Shown here: piece after piece, positions 26,142-35,506 of the stretch
Numbering within the stretch: position 1 is the stretch's first letter
How the letters are laid out: every line of letters starts with the position of its first letter
DNA from: Pseudomonas corrugata
GTDB lineage: Bacteria; Pseudomonadota; Gammaproteobacteria; Pseudomonadales; Pseudomonadaceae
NCBI RefSeq assembly: GCF_001269905.1
Contig: NZ_LHVK01000022.1
Coordinates: 124,001-188,000 of the forward strand
DNA: 64,000 bases
Reading direction: 5' to 3'
The notes under the pieces: model-generated
The model's input: the letters and a program-made list of their open reading frames with translations, nothing else
What the model was told of the DNA's origin: nothing
Database searches by the model: none
Position numbers and translations under genes: made by a program

Positions 26142-27502
26142 TACACGTCCTCCAAATGAATCTGCACGCTGACAGCGTCCCGTGGCAGCAACAGCGACGC
26201 CACCGCCACCACTTGGCGCACCGATTTACTCGCTCCGCCGCCGCCGTAAGGACCGTTGGTGTAGAGGGTTTCCACTTCGTTTCCAATCCGCACGGCCTCG
26301 GCGCGATCGGTGCAACGGGCCGCGACCCGCAGGCGCACTTCCCAAGGCTCGCCGTCCAGTCGGGAACCCAACTCAGGGCCGTGCAAGGCATCGACGCCGA
26401 TCAACTCTGCGCGGATTTCTTCATAGACCACGCCTGTCAGTTTCAAACGTTCCAGCACGATTTCCCGCGCCAATCTGCCTCGTGCCAAGGCTCCCGGTCC
26501 GCCATAGGACATCTGGCCTTCGCCGATCCAGCCGTCGAGATAACCCACTGACACTTTCAGCGATGAGGGGCGTTCCCGGCCATCGGCGCCCTGGACCTGT
26601 ACCTGATTCGGTCCCTGGAGCGTAAACGACACCTCGGAAAAGTCCGCACTGACGTCTGGCGTGAGGTATGCGGCGGGGTCGTGCACTTCATAGATCATCT
26701 GTTCGGTGCAGGTCGCGGTATCGATGCGCCCGCCTGAGCCTGGGACTTTGCTGATCACTGCATGGCCCGTCGCGTCCACTTCGGCGAGGGGAAATCCCAG
26801 CCGCGCCAGGTCCGGCACATCCTTGAACCCAGGATCGGCAAAGTAGCCGCCACTGATCTGGCCTGCGCATTCGAGCAGATGGCCGACCAAGGTGCCGCGT
26901 CCTAATCGTGGCCAATCGTCCGTGGCCCAGCCGAACTCGAATATCTGTGGCGCGAGGAACAGCGACGGATCCGCCACTCGCCCAGTAATGACCACGTCAG
27001 CATCCGCCTTCAAGGCCTCGATGATGCCGTCCACGCCCAGGTACGCGTTGGCCGAAATCAGGCGTTCGCCCAATGAGGCCAGGGTGATGCCGTTGTCCAG
27101 TGTTTGCGTCGGATCGCCGAGCAGTGTGGTCAGCACATCGTCACCCGTTACGGCGACCACTTTGAGGCCCGACAAGCCAAGCTGCCCGGCAATGCGCCGC
27201 ACTTCCCGCGCTGCGCCCAATGGGTTGGCAGCACCCATGTTGGTGATCACGCGCAAGCGCCGGCCCCGGCCATTGGCACCACGAGCGACAAAGGGCAGTA
27301 CTCGACGCATGCGCTCGCTCAACAGTGGATCGAAGCCGGCCTGCGGATCGAGCAGACGCGCTTGCTGCGCCAGGGCAATGGTGCGTTCGGCCAGGCATTC
27401 GAACACCAGATAATCCAGCTCGCCGTGCTCGGCCAGCTCAATCGCCGGTTCGATGCGATCCCCGGAGTAACCGGCACCGGAGCCGATGCGTAAGGTTTTC
27501 AT
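26141..27502 (-). CDS. AtuA/DUF1446-family protein (acyclic terpene utilisation-like)
   Basis: This 453-residue cytosolic protein has the DUF1446/AtuA opening LRIGSGAGYSGDRIEPAIEL, a central GLKVVAVTGDDVL, and VITGRVADPSLFLAPQ. Many members are annotated from AtuA of the citronellol/geraniol pathway, but most lie in other acid-catabolism clusters and their reaction is not established. It starts directly after the stop of the CitMHS transporter (TGAATG) and overlaps its small partner by one base. The operon therefore looks like uptake plus conversion of an organic acid. A full terpene cluster (atuB-H) is absent. Confidence 0.85.
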   Translation of the reverse strand: MKTLRIGSGAGYSGDRIEPAIELAEHGELDYLVFECLAERTIALAQQARLLDPQAGFDPLLSERMRRVLPFVARGANGRGRRLRVITNMGAANPLGAAREVRRIAGQLGLSGLKVVAVTGDDVLTTLLGDPTQTLDNGITLASLGERLISANAYLGVDGIIEALKADADVVITGRVADPSLFLAPQIFEFGWATDDWPRLGRGTLVGHLLECAGQISGGYFADPGFKDVPDLARLGFPLAEVDATGHAVISKVPGSGGRIDTATCTEQMIYEVHDPAAYLTPDVSADFSEVSFTLQGPNQVQVQGADGRERPSSLKVSVGYLDGWIGEGQMSYGGPGALARGRLAREIVLERLKLTGVVYEEIRAELIGVDALHGPELGSRLDGEPWEVRLRVAARCTDRAEAVRIGNEVETLYTNGPYGGGGASKSVRQVVAVASLLLPRDAVSVQIHLEDV

Positions 27503-28795
27503 TCAAAAGACTCCAATGAGCAGCGCCGTCACCGTCATCAGCACCGAGGCGGCGAACAGATAAGGAATGGTGAAACGTTGATGATCGGCCAGTTCGACCT
27601 TGCAAAGTCCCACCAGCAAGAAGGTCGCCGGGGTCAGTGGGCTGACCGGGAAGCCGGTGGTGTGTACGCCCAGCAGGGACGCCTGGGCCACATGCAGCGG
27701 ATCGACACCCAGGGCTCGGCCGACTTCGGCCACCACCGGCATTACGCCAAAATAGAAGGAATCGGGATCGAACAGCAGGCTCAGCGGCATGGAGATGAAC
27801 CCCACGACCATCGGAATCAACTTGCCGTGCCCGGCAGGAATCTGTGCCACCGCCACCTCGGCCATGGCCTTGAGCATGCCGCTGCCTTGCATGATGCCGG
27901 TGAAGACCCCGGCAGCCAGGAGAATGCTGGCCATTGTCAGGGCGGTTTTCGCATGGGCGTCGATGCGTGCCCGTTGGGCGTCGACGTTGGGATAGTTGAT
28001 GCACAGCGCCAGCACCGTGCCGAGCATGAACATCACCACCGGATCGACCACGCCAGCAATCATCACCCCCATCACCACCACGGTCAGGATCAGATTGACC
28101 CAGAACAGCCGTGGCTTACGCAAAGCGCTCTCGGCCTCGGACAGAACCCGCTGCGGTATCACCTCCACCCCTGCCCCGGCGCCCAACCCCAGACGCTTTT
28201 CTTCGCGACGACCGAGGAACCAGGCGCAAGCAAAGACGAACGCCAGACCGATGATCTGCACCGGAATCAGCGGCTGGAACAAGTCGGCCACCGGCACGTG
28301 CAAGGCGGCCGATGAACGCAGCACCGGGCCGGTCCATGGCAGGAAGTTGACCCCGGCCGCCATTGCCGTGACGCAAGCCAGAATGCGTTTATCCATGCCC
28401 AGGCGCATGTACAACGGCAGCATGGCCGGAATGGTCACCAGGAACGTCACCGCACCGGAACCGTCCAGGTGCACCAGCAGCGCCAGCAGCGCGGTACCCA
28501 TGACGATGCGCGTCGGACGGGTGCCGACGCGTTTCAAGATGCGGTCAATGATCGGGTCAAGCATGCCGGCGTCAGTCATGACGCCAAAGAACAGAATCGC
28601 GAACACGAACATCCCGACCACCGGGGCGACGTTCTTGATACCGGTGATGATGAACGCGCTGGTTTGCAGGCCAAAACCACCGATCAGTGCGGCGATGATC
28701 GGCAATGCGATCAGTGCAACCAGGGGGGACAGGCGTTTACTCATCACGCAGATGAGCAGACAGAGAATGGTGACGACACCGAGTATGGCGAGCAT
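27503..28795 (-). CDS. CitMHS-family carboxylate (citrate-type) transporter
   Basis: This 430-residue membrane protein begins at an ATG preceded by AGGA; a longer reading from 28858 lacks a ribosome site. It has about 11-12 hydrophobic segments, including GMFVFAILFFGVMTDAGML and VHLDGSGAVTFLVTIPAML. The signature near the end is FDPDSFYFGVMP, with TTGFPVSPLTPATFLL. CitMHS proteins import metal-citrate or related tri- and dicarboxylates with protons. It heads the operon with the AtuA pair and is divergent from a LysR gene, which probably controls it. Confidence 0.88.
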   Translation of the reverse strand: MLAILGVVTILCLLICVMSKRLSPLVALIALPIIAALIGGFGLQTSAFIITGIKNVAPVVGMFVFAILFFGVMTDAGMLDPIIDRILKRVGTRPTRIVMGTALLALLVHLDGSGAVTFLVTIPAMLPLYMRLGMDKRILACVTAMAAGVNFLPWTGPVLRSSAALHVPVADLFQPLIPVQIIGLAFVFACAWFLGRREEKRLGLGAGAGVEVIPQRVLSEAESALRKPRLFWVNLILTVVVMGVMIAGVVDPVVMFMLGTVLALCINYPNVDAQRARIDAHAKTALTMASILLAAGVFTGIMQGSGMLKAMAEVAVAQIPAGHGKLIPMVVGFISMPLSLLFDPDSFYFGVMPVVAEVGRALGVDPLHVAQASLLGVHTTGFPVSPLTPATFLLVGLCKVELADHQRFTIPYLFAASVLMTVTALLIGVF

Positions 28796-28926
28796 AGGTA
28801 GGTCCTGTTCGGCACTTCTGTCCGCCGTGGCGATGAAATGCGCTGTTGTTGTTTTCACCGAGTATTGGAATTGCCGTTATTCTTTGTAAATTGAAATGTT
28901 CGGCTGCCTGTATTCGGAAAAACAAA

Positions 28927-29823
28927 ATGAAGAACTCGATCCAGCACATCCGCGCCTTCCTGGCCGTGGCGCAAACCGGCAATTTTGCCAAGGCTGCCGC
29001 GATGCTGAACCTCTCGCCTTCGGCCCTGACCGTACAGATTCAACAGTTGGAGGATTGGCTCGGCGTCGCGCTGCTCGAACGCAGCCCGCGTCATGTGGCG
29101 TTGACCAACGCCGGACAGAACAACCTGCTGCCCATGGAGAAACTGCTGCTGGACCTGGACAACATTGTCAGCGCTTCTCGGGACCTGGCAGCGTTGCGTC
29201 GAGGCGTGGTTACCATCGCCGCCCTGCCCTCGCTCTGCGCCGGTGCGCTACCGCCGCTGTTGAAACAGTTCCGTGAGAAATTTCCCGGGATAGAGGTACG
29301 CCTGCGGGACGTGGTGGCGCGCCGGATCGACACGTTGGTGCGCGACGGCGATGTGGATTTCGGCCTTGGGGTGCGGGCAAGGACGAGCCATGGGTTGGAA
29401 TTTCAACCGGTGCTGGAGGATCGGTTGTGCCTGTTCATTCCAGCCGACCACCCCCTGGCCCGTCGACGTACGGTCAAGCTAAGCGAGTTGACGACGCAAC
29501 CGATCATTCTTACTGGGCGCGACAGCAGCGTACGAGAGTTGGTGGAGCAGCTGTTCGCCGATGCCAACCTCCCACTCTTGCCGGGCCTCGAAGCCAATTA
29601 CATGTCGACGGTCCTGGCGCTGGTGCGCCAGGGGCTGGGCGCAAGCCTGCTACCGGAGTCCGCGGACGAAGGTCGGGAGGAACTGGTCAAGATCCCCATG
29701 GACCATCCCGGCGTTACTCGCCAGATCGGCTTGATCACCCGCCAGAGCCAGACAATGGCGCCGGCAGCCGAGCAATTCATCGAGATGTCCAAAGGTTTTT
29801 TTGAGGAGATGGCGAGAGCCTGA
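28927..29823 (+). CDS. LysR-family regulator of the CitMHS/AtuA operon
   Basis: This 298-residue regulator begins at MKNSIQHIRAFLAVAQTG; a longer forward frame from 28846 overlaps the promoter region. The N-terminal winged helix-turn-helix (FAKAAAMLNLSPSALTVQIQ) is followed by a two-lobe effector domain (GVVTIAALPSLCAGALPPLL). Its start is divergent from the transporter operon with about 130 bp between. That is the usual layout for a LysR activator that recognises the pathway substrate. It converges with the chemoreceptor gene. Confidence 0.88.
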   Translation: MKNSIQHIRAFLAVAQTGNFAKAAAMLNLSPSALTVQIQQLEDWLGVALLERSPRHVALTNAGQNNLLPMEKLLLDLDNIVSASRDLAALRRGVVTIAALPSLCAGALPPLLKQFREKFPGIEVRLRDVVARRIDTLVRDGDVDFGLGVRARTSHGLEFQPVLEDRLCLFIPADHPLARRRTVKLSELTTQPIILTGRDSSVRELVEQLFADANLPLLPGLEANYMSTVLALVRQGLGASLLPESADEGREELVKIPMDHPGVTRQIGLITRQSQTMAPAAEQFIEMSKGFFEEMARA

Positions 29824-29834
29824 GCAACCTGGCT

Positions 29835-31793
29835 TCAGGTCCGGAACTGGGCAACGGCCTCCCGCAGCTCGTGCTCCAGCCCGGCCAGATCTCCGCAAGC
29901 CTGGACCACTTGCTGATTCACCCCGACACAACGCTCGGCCTCATTGCGCACCTGCATGACATTGCGGCTGACCTCCTCGGCCACGATGCTCTGCTGCTCG
30001 GCGCTGGCGGCGTTCTGTTGGTTCATCTGCTCGATCAGCGACACCGCTCCAGTAATGCCGCCCAAGGCTGTGCTCACCTGATCAGCCAGGGTGACGGTAT
30101 CCACCATCAGGCGCGCGCAGCCCTGGATCTGTCCGACGCTGTGTTGCGACAGATGCTGCAGTCCGACAATCAGCGTCTCGATCTCGCTGGTCGAGGCCTG
30201 GGTTCGCCGTGCCAGCGCCCGCACCTCATCGGCGACCACGGCAAACCCCCGGCCCTGCTCTCCCGCCCGAGCGGCTTCGATGGCCGCGTTGAGTGCCAGC
30301 AGGTTGGTTTGTTCGGCAATTGAAGCAATCACGTCGGCGACCGTGCCGATGGTCTCTACCTGCCGCTGCAAGGACTCGATGGCTTGCTCGGAAAGTGCCA
30401 TCTCCGCTGCCAGGCGATGGATCTGCTGGCTCGCCAGCTGCACGACCTGCTCACCACTGCGTGCCTGATGGTCGGCTTCGCCGGCGGCCTGGGAGGCCTG
30501 TTCGGCGTTGTGCGCCACTTGCGCAACCGTGCTGCTCATTTGCTGCATGGCGGTGGCTGCGTGTTCTGTCTCGACCCTTTGGCGTTGGGCCGCCCCGCTA
30601 CTTTGGGCGCTGGCTGTGCTCAGGGTCCGGGTCGTTTGCCCCAATCCCTCGACACTCAGCCCGATACGCGCCACCAGCCGACGCAGATTGGTCGTCATCT
30701 CTCCAACCGCCGCCTTCAACTGACCCAGCTCATCCCTGCGCTTCGTGATGCCTTCGACCGCGTCACTCAGATCGCCCTGTGCAATCCGCCGGGCAATCTG
30801 CAGCGCCTCGCGCAGAGGGGCGACAATCAGATGGCGGATAACCAGAGATGCCAGCAACGCCAGGACAACGATAATCACCGCTCCCATTGCTTGCAGGCGC
30901 ATCATCGAACTGCCCCGCTCGCCCATCTGCAATTGTCGATCGGCGGCGGCTTGTTCGACCTGGGTAAGCACGGCCTGGGCCTGGGAATCCATCTGCCCGG
31001 CCGTTTGCCTGCTCAGCGTCCGACTGTCCCGATAGCGCTGGAATGCCTTGCGATATTCGACCAGCGCCGCCCGTGCCGCCGCCAGGGACTCTTCGGAGTT
31101 CTCATCCACCCGGCCCTGGAGCAGCTCCAGCGCGTCACTCATTTCCTCCACTGTCTCGGTCCAGCCCTGGAGCGCCTCTGCTGCGCCCTCTTCCACATAG
31201 CGAAACTCCCGGTTGCGGGTGATCAGCAATTTTCGTTGCAGCGCCGAGGCCTGTTCGGCGAGGCTCAGCGGATCCCCTTCCAGAGCCTGGCCGCTGTTCA
31301 GTACACCGCGGATCTGGTCGTACATATCCAGTTCGACGGCCTCGAACTGCAGGCGGGCCTGTTCCGCCTGCTCCTGCATATGACGCAACGCCTCCACCGC
31401 CAGGCGCTGATGATCGATGAAGTGTGCGAACTGACCTGCATAGCTATCGACGGATTGCTGCATGGCGGTCAGTACCGCCACATCCTCCCTCGATGCGCCG
31501 GTCTTCACTTTATCGAGTTGAGTGCCCAGTGCCTGAATCAAATCCCGGACCTGGCGCATTGCCGAAGGTTCGGGATCAAGTGCATAGGCTTTCTCAGCAT
31601 TGCGCATCTGCAGCGTCAGGCGATTGATCTCCACCATGGCGCCGACCTGCCGACTGTGTGCCAATAGACTAGCGCTGGCATACAAGCCCTGGGCGATGGC
31701 GGCCACCGCGAGCAAGGACACCAGGCCGAAACCGAGCAGCAGCTTCTGCCCCACCGAACAGTCGGCGAGCAGCCGGGCAGTTTTCTTCAGCAT
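29835..31793 (-). CDS. Methyl-accepting chemotaxis protein with HBM-type sensor domain
   Basis: This 652-residue inner-membrane chemoreceptor has TM1 near residues 17-40 and TM2 near 302-325. Between them is a helical periplasmic domain of about 260 residues. That size and all-helix content fit the HBM (helical bimodular) domain, which in McpS-type receptors binds TCA-cycle acids and acetate. HAMP follows, then the signalling domain with the conserved hairpin tip near 500-525 (EQTNLLALNAAIEAARAGE, GFAVVADEVR). No C-terminal CheR pentapeptide is seen. It lies downstream of the MMPL permease on the same strand, which suggests taxis to a substrate of the neighbouring catabolic clusters. Confidence 0.9.
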   Translation of the reverse strand: MLKKTARLLADCSVGQKLLLGFGLVSLLAVAAIAQGLYASASLLAHSRQVGAMVEINRLTLQMRNAEKAYALDPEPSAMRQVRDLIQALGTQLDKVKTGASREDVAVLTAMQQSVDSYAGQFAHFIDHQRLAVEALRHMQEQAEQARLQFEAVELDMYDQIRGVLNSGQALEGDPLSLAEQASALQRKLLITRNREFRYVEEGAAEALQGWTETVEEMSDALELLQGRVDENSEESLAAARAALVEYRKAFQRYRDSRTLSRQTAGQMDSQAQAVLTQVEQAAADRQLQMGERGSSMMRLQAMGAVIIVVLALLASLVIRHLIVAPLREALQIARRIAQGDLSDAVEGITKRRDELGQLKAAVGEMTTNLRRLVARIGLSVEGLGQTTRTLSTASAQSSGAAQRQRVETEHAATAMQQMSSTVAQVAHNAEQASQAAGEADHQARSGEQVVQLASQQIHRLAAEMALSEQAIESLQRQVETIGTVADVIASIAEQTNLLALNAAIEAARAGEQGRGFAVVADEVRALARRTQASTSEIETLIVGLQHLSQHSVGQIQGCARLMVDTVTLADQVSTALGGITGAVSLIEQMNQQNAASAEQQSIVAEEVSRNVMQVRNEAERCVGVNQQVVQACGDLAGLEHELREAVAQFRT

Positions 31794-31858
31794 TATTCTT
31801 ATCCTTATGCCTGAAGCAGATTGAGAGCACGCCTGAACACGGTCGCTGAATGACCCCG

Positions 31859-34294
31859 TCAGCCCTCCTCGACCGCCTGCAACGCGCCGCAGGCCTCAGG
31901 CTTTTTTGCGAACAACCTCTGCGGCAACAGGAAGTGAGCCAGCGCCGGTAACAGGATCAGGGCACCGAGCATGTTCACCAGGAACATGAACGCCAGCAGG
32001 ATGCCCATGTCAGCCTGAAACTTGATCGGTGACCAGGCCCAGGTCGCCACCGCGATAGCCAGGGTGATGCCGGTCAACAGCACCACCTTGCCGGTGAAGA
32101 GCAGTGCCCGGTAATACGCCTCGGACAGCGAGGCGCCGGCACGCATGTGCGCCAGGATGATGCTCAACACATAGAGCGCGTAGTCGACACCGATGCCTAC
32201 GCCGAGGGCGATCACCGGCAACGTCGCCACCTTGACGCCCATGCCGAGGCCAACCATCAGCGCCTCGCACAGGATCGACGTGAGTACCAGCGGCAGCACC
32301 GCGGCCAGTACCGCGCGCCAGGAGCGAAAGGTCACCCAGCACAGCAGGATCACCGCGCCGTAAACCCAGAACAGCATCTCGTGCATGGCCTTCTTCACCA
32401 CGATATTGGTCGCTGCCTCGATCCCGGCGCTGCCGGCGGCCAGCATGAACTTCACCTCCGGCAGTTTCTGTTGCGCAATGAACGCTTCGCTGGTCTGCAC
32501 CACTCGCTCCAGGGTGTCGGCCTTGTGGTCGGCCAGATACACGTAGAGCGAAAGCAGCGAACAGCCCTGGTTGAACAGTTCGCGTGGTGCCCGAGTCTGC
32601 ACGGCGCCGAGGGCACCGTCGTTGGGGATCAACTCGTACCACTTGAAGTTGCCCTCGTTGTAACCGGCGGCAGCGACTTTACTCAGGGCAGCCATGGAGT
32701 TGGTGGATTCCACACCGGGCAACTGCTCCAGTTGCCAGGCCAGCGAATCGACCGCGGCCAGTGTCGGATAGCGTGTGCATTGGTCCTCCGGGGTTTTCAC
32801 CATGACCACGAAGATGTCCGAACTGGCTGCGTAGTTCTGCGTCATGAACGCCGCATCACGGTTGTAGCGCGAGTCTGGTCGCAGCTCCGGGGCACCGGGA
32901 TCCAGATCGCCGATCTTCAGGTGCAGGCTGACGGCAAACCCGCCTGCTGCCAGGGCCAGGCCGACCAGGCAGGCGGCAATGGCCCAGGAACGCCGGGTAA
33001 ACAGGTCGAGAAAACTCCACAGCGGGTGCTTGACGTTCGCGCTCAACTCAGCGGTTTCCGCCCGCAGGCTGCGGGCTGCGGCCTTGGCACCGACGCCGAT
33101 GTAGCTGAGCAGGATCGGCAGCAGGATCAGGTTGGTGAAGATCAGCACCGCCACGCCAATGCTGGCGGTGATCGCCAGGTCCTGGATCACCTGGATCTTG
33201 ATCACGATCAGCACAGCGAAACCCACCGCATCGCAGAGCAGTGCGGTCATGCCGGCGGCGAACAGACGGCGGAAGGTGTAGCGTGCCGCGACGACCCGGT
33301 GGGTGCCACGGCCGATGTCCTGCATGATCCCGTTCATTTTCTGCGCACCGTGGCTCATGCCGATGGCGAACACCAGGAACGGAACCAGCGCCGAGTATGG
33401 GTCCAGATCGTAGCCGAGGGTGGCGAGCAGGCCGATCTGCCAGAGCACCGCCACCAGGGAGCAGAGCACCACCAATGCCGTGCTGCGTGCACAGCGGGTG
33501 TACCAATAGAGCACCGCCACGGTCACCAGCACGGCGACCGCGAAGAACAGCATGACTTGTCCCAGCCCGGCGATCAGGTCACCGATGATCTTGGTGAAAC
33601 CGGTGATGTGAATCTGGATGCGCTCGTTCTGGTACTTGTCGCGCAAGGCCTCCAGTTGCCGTGAAAACTCACCGGCATCCAGTGCCTTGCCGGTCGCCGG
33701 GTTGATTTCCAGCAGCGGCACGAAAATCACACTGGACTGGAAGTTGCCGGCCACCAATTGGCCGATCTCACCGGAACGGGCAACGTTGGTCCGCACCTCA
33801 TCCAGGCTGGCCGGCGAACCGTCGTAGCTGTCCGGAATCACCGTGCCGCCATCCAGGCCGTCCTCGGTCACGGCGGTCCAGCGCGTGGTCGGCGTCCACA
33901 GAGACTTCATGTAAGGCTTGTCGACACCTGGCAGCAGGTAGATCTCGTCGTTGAGCTTGGCGAGAGTATCGAGGTAATCCTTGTTGAAAATAGTGCCTTG
34001 CTTGACCGCCACGGCGACGCGGATCGAGTTGCCGAGGCCGCTCAACTCACTGCGCTGTTCGAGAAAGTTGGCCACGTAGGGATGGGAGGTCGGGATGGTC
34101 TTCTCGAAACTGGCATTGAGGCCGATCTTGCTGGCCTGATAACCCAGCACCAGGGTCACCAGCAGGCAGAGCAGCATGACCCAGGGCCGGTGGTTGAAGA
34201 TCGCCCGCTCGCCGAGGTTGCCGGAACGCGGATCGAAATCCTCCAGGCGAGCCATCACCACTTGCTGTTCGAGGGAGGAATTATGGTCGTTCAC
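31859..34294 (-). CDS. MMPL/RND-type permease of the phenylpropanoid operon
   Basis: An inner-membrane permease of about 811 residues, starting at a GTG with GGAG six bases upstream. The reading from the ATG at 34318 is less well supported. One membrane helix near the N-terminus leads to a large periplasmic loop. Five helices follow with the RND middle motif (AIGMSHGAQKMNGIM), then a second half of the same kind ending in GVGIGVDYALYVLSIIL. This duplicated plan is that of MMPL/HpnN proteins. It occurs with DUF1302, DUF1329 and BNR-repeat genes in several hydrophobic-substrate catabolic clusters. Import or export of the aromatic substrate or a toxic intermediate is inferred. It is the last gene of the operon. 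Confidence 0.85.
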   Translation of the reverse strand: MNDHNSSLEQQVVMARLEDFDPRSGNLGERAIFNHRPWVMLLCLLVTLVLGYQASKIGLNASFEKTIPTSHPYVANFLEQRSELSGLGNSIRVAVAVKQGTIFNKDYLDTLAKLNDEIYLLPGVDKPYMKSLWTPTTRWTAVTEDGLDGGTVIPDSYDGSPASLDEVRTNVARSGEIGQLVAGNFQSSVIFVPLLEINPATGKALDAGEFSRQLEALRDKYQNERIQIHITGFTKIIGDLIAGLGQVMLFFAVAVLVTVAVLYWYTRCARSTALVVLCSLVAVLWQIGLLATLGYDLDPYSALVPFLVFAIGMSHGAQKMNGIMQDIGRGTHRVVAARYTFRRLFAAGMTALLCDAVGFAVLIVIKIQVIQDLAITASIGVAVLIFTNLILLPILLSYIGVGAKAAARSLRAETAELSANVKHPLWSFLDLFTRRSWAIAACLVGLALAAGGFAVSLHLKIGDLDPGAPELRPDSRYNRDAAFMTQNYAASSDIFVVMVKTPEDQCTRYPTLAAVDSLAWQLEQLPGVESTNSMAALSKVAAAGYNEGNFKWYELIPNDGALGAVQTRAPRELFNQGCSLLSLYVYLADHKADTLERVVQTSEAFIAQQKLPEVKFMLAAGSAGIEAATNIVVKKAMHEMLFWVYGAVILLCWVTFRSWRAVLAAVLPLVLTSILCEALMVGLGMGVKVATLPVIALGVGIGVDYALYVLSIILAHMRAGASLSEAYYRALLFTGKVVLLTGITLAIAVATWAWSPIKFQADMGILLAFMFLVNMLGALILLPALAHFLLPQRLFAKKPEACGALQAVEEG

Positions 34295-34350
34295 ATCGGA
34301 CTCCAAATACGGCCGCATGGGCTGTGCAAATAGCGCTCTGGCAAGTAGGT

Positions 34351-35430
34351 TCAGCGCTGCGCCGAGGCAAGGGCTGGCTCGAGGCGGGTCAGCCCGCCCA
34401 GGCCGACGCAGATCAAGCTGCCATCGGGGGCCGCCACCAGACCGGCGATCGAGGTGCCGGTCGGACCGGAAAGATGCCGCAAGCGGCTTCCCCGACCGGA
34501 ACTGAGCAGCAGGTCACCGGCCTGGCTGGCCAGGACCAGCGCTCCGTCCTTCAGTTGGGTGCCGGCGGACAAAGCCACCTCCAGGCCGGTTTCGATACGC
34601 CGCCAACTGTTCCCCTGGTCACCCGACCAGAAGGCGTTGCCGCGCAGGCCGAAGGCGATCAACTCGCCGCTGGCACTGCCTTGCAGACCAAAGAAACTGC
34701 CTTCATAGGGGGATTCGAGCGACTGGAAGCTGCGACCGTTGTCTTTGGAGCGCAGTAACAGACCCCGCTCACCGACGATGAACAGTTCGCCACCCATCGC
34801 CCGGATGCCATAGAGGTTGAGCCCCTCGGGGTTGTCCACCTGCTGCATCCATGGTTTCCAGGTTCCACCACCGTCCACGGTATGCAGGATCAGGCCATAG
34901 GCACCGACTACGTAGCCGTTGCGACGGTCGCTGAAGTACAGGTCGAGAAACGGCTTGTCCGGCCCGTCCGCGACCAGCCGTTCGGCGTCTTCGATACGCT
35001 GGGTGTCGTCGCCCTGTTGCGCGTCAACCAGCGCCAACTGCGCCGCAGCGACGCCATCGAGTTGCTTGACCCAGGTTTCGCCACCGTTGGTGCTGTGCAG
35101 CACCACGCCCATATGGCCGACGGCCCAGCCCTGCTCGTCATCGACGAACTGCACCGCCGTCAGGCTGACACTGACCGGCACCCGGGCCTGGCGCCAGCTC
35201 TTGCCGGAATCGTCAGAGAGCAGGACGATGCCGCGCTCGCCGACCGCCACGAGCCGTTCGCCTGCGCGAGTCACCGCCAGCAACGCGGCGTGCGTTGCCT
35301 TGGCACTTTGCAGTGCCGTCTGGTCGAGCAAGGCAATTCGTGGGCTGGCCGTTGTCCAGCCCGACATCAGCAAGACCGTCAGCGCCAGGACCACCGACGA
35401 CGCCCGCCTGAGTGAAAAGTTACCGATCAT
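34351..35430 (-). CDS. YCF48/BNR-repeat exported protein
   Basis: A 359-residue protein from the ATG with GGAG five bases upstream. A signal peptide (residues 10-29, LALTVLLMSGWTTA) is followed by repeated beta-propeller blades carrying SxDxGxxW-type BNR motifs: SDDSGKSW, STNGGETW, TVDGGGTW, SKDNGRSF, SGDQGNSW. This is the YCF48/photosystem-stability-factor-like family. In proteobacteria it accompanies MMPL permeases and DUF1302/DUF1329 proteins. A periplasmic scaffold role for the transporter is an inference. It is fourth in the operon. Confidence 0.85.
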   Translation of the reverse strand: MIGNFSLRRASSVVLALTVLLMSGWTTASPRIALLDQTALQSAKATHAALLAVTRAGERLVAVGERGIVLLSDDSGKSWRQARVPVSVSLTAVQFVDDEQGWAVGHMGVVLHSTNGGETWVKQLDGVAAAQLALVDAQQGDDTQRIEDAERLVADGPDKPFLDLYFSDRRNGYVVGAYGLILHTVDGGGTWKPWMQQVDNPEGLNLYGIRAMGGELFIVGERGLLLRSKDNGRSFQSLESPYEGSFFGLQGSASGELIAFGLRGNAFWSGDQGNSWRRIETGLEVALSAGTQLKDGALVLASQAGDLLLSSGRGSRLRHLSGPTGTSIAGLVAAPDGSLICVGLGGLTRLEPALASAQR

Positions 35431-35506
35431 ATCCGCTCCAGCCACCACTCAAGAGTTATCCAAACCGAACGCGCCAGTGCCAGGGCTCCGGCGCGTTGGC
35501 AACGGC

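Noticed and set aside
32147..33664. 505-codon forward ORF opposite the MMPL permease
   Set aside because: It is very rich in His, Gln and Arg, as expected for the antisense of a hydrophobic membrane protein.
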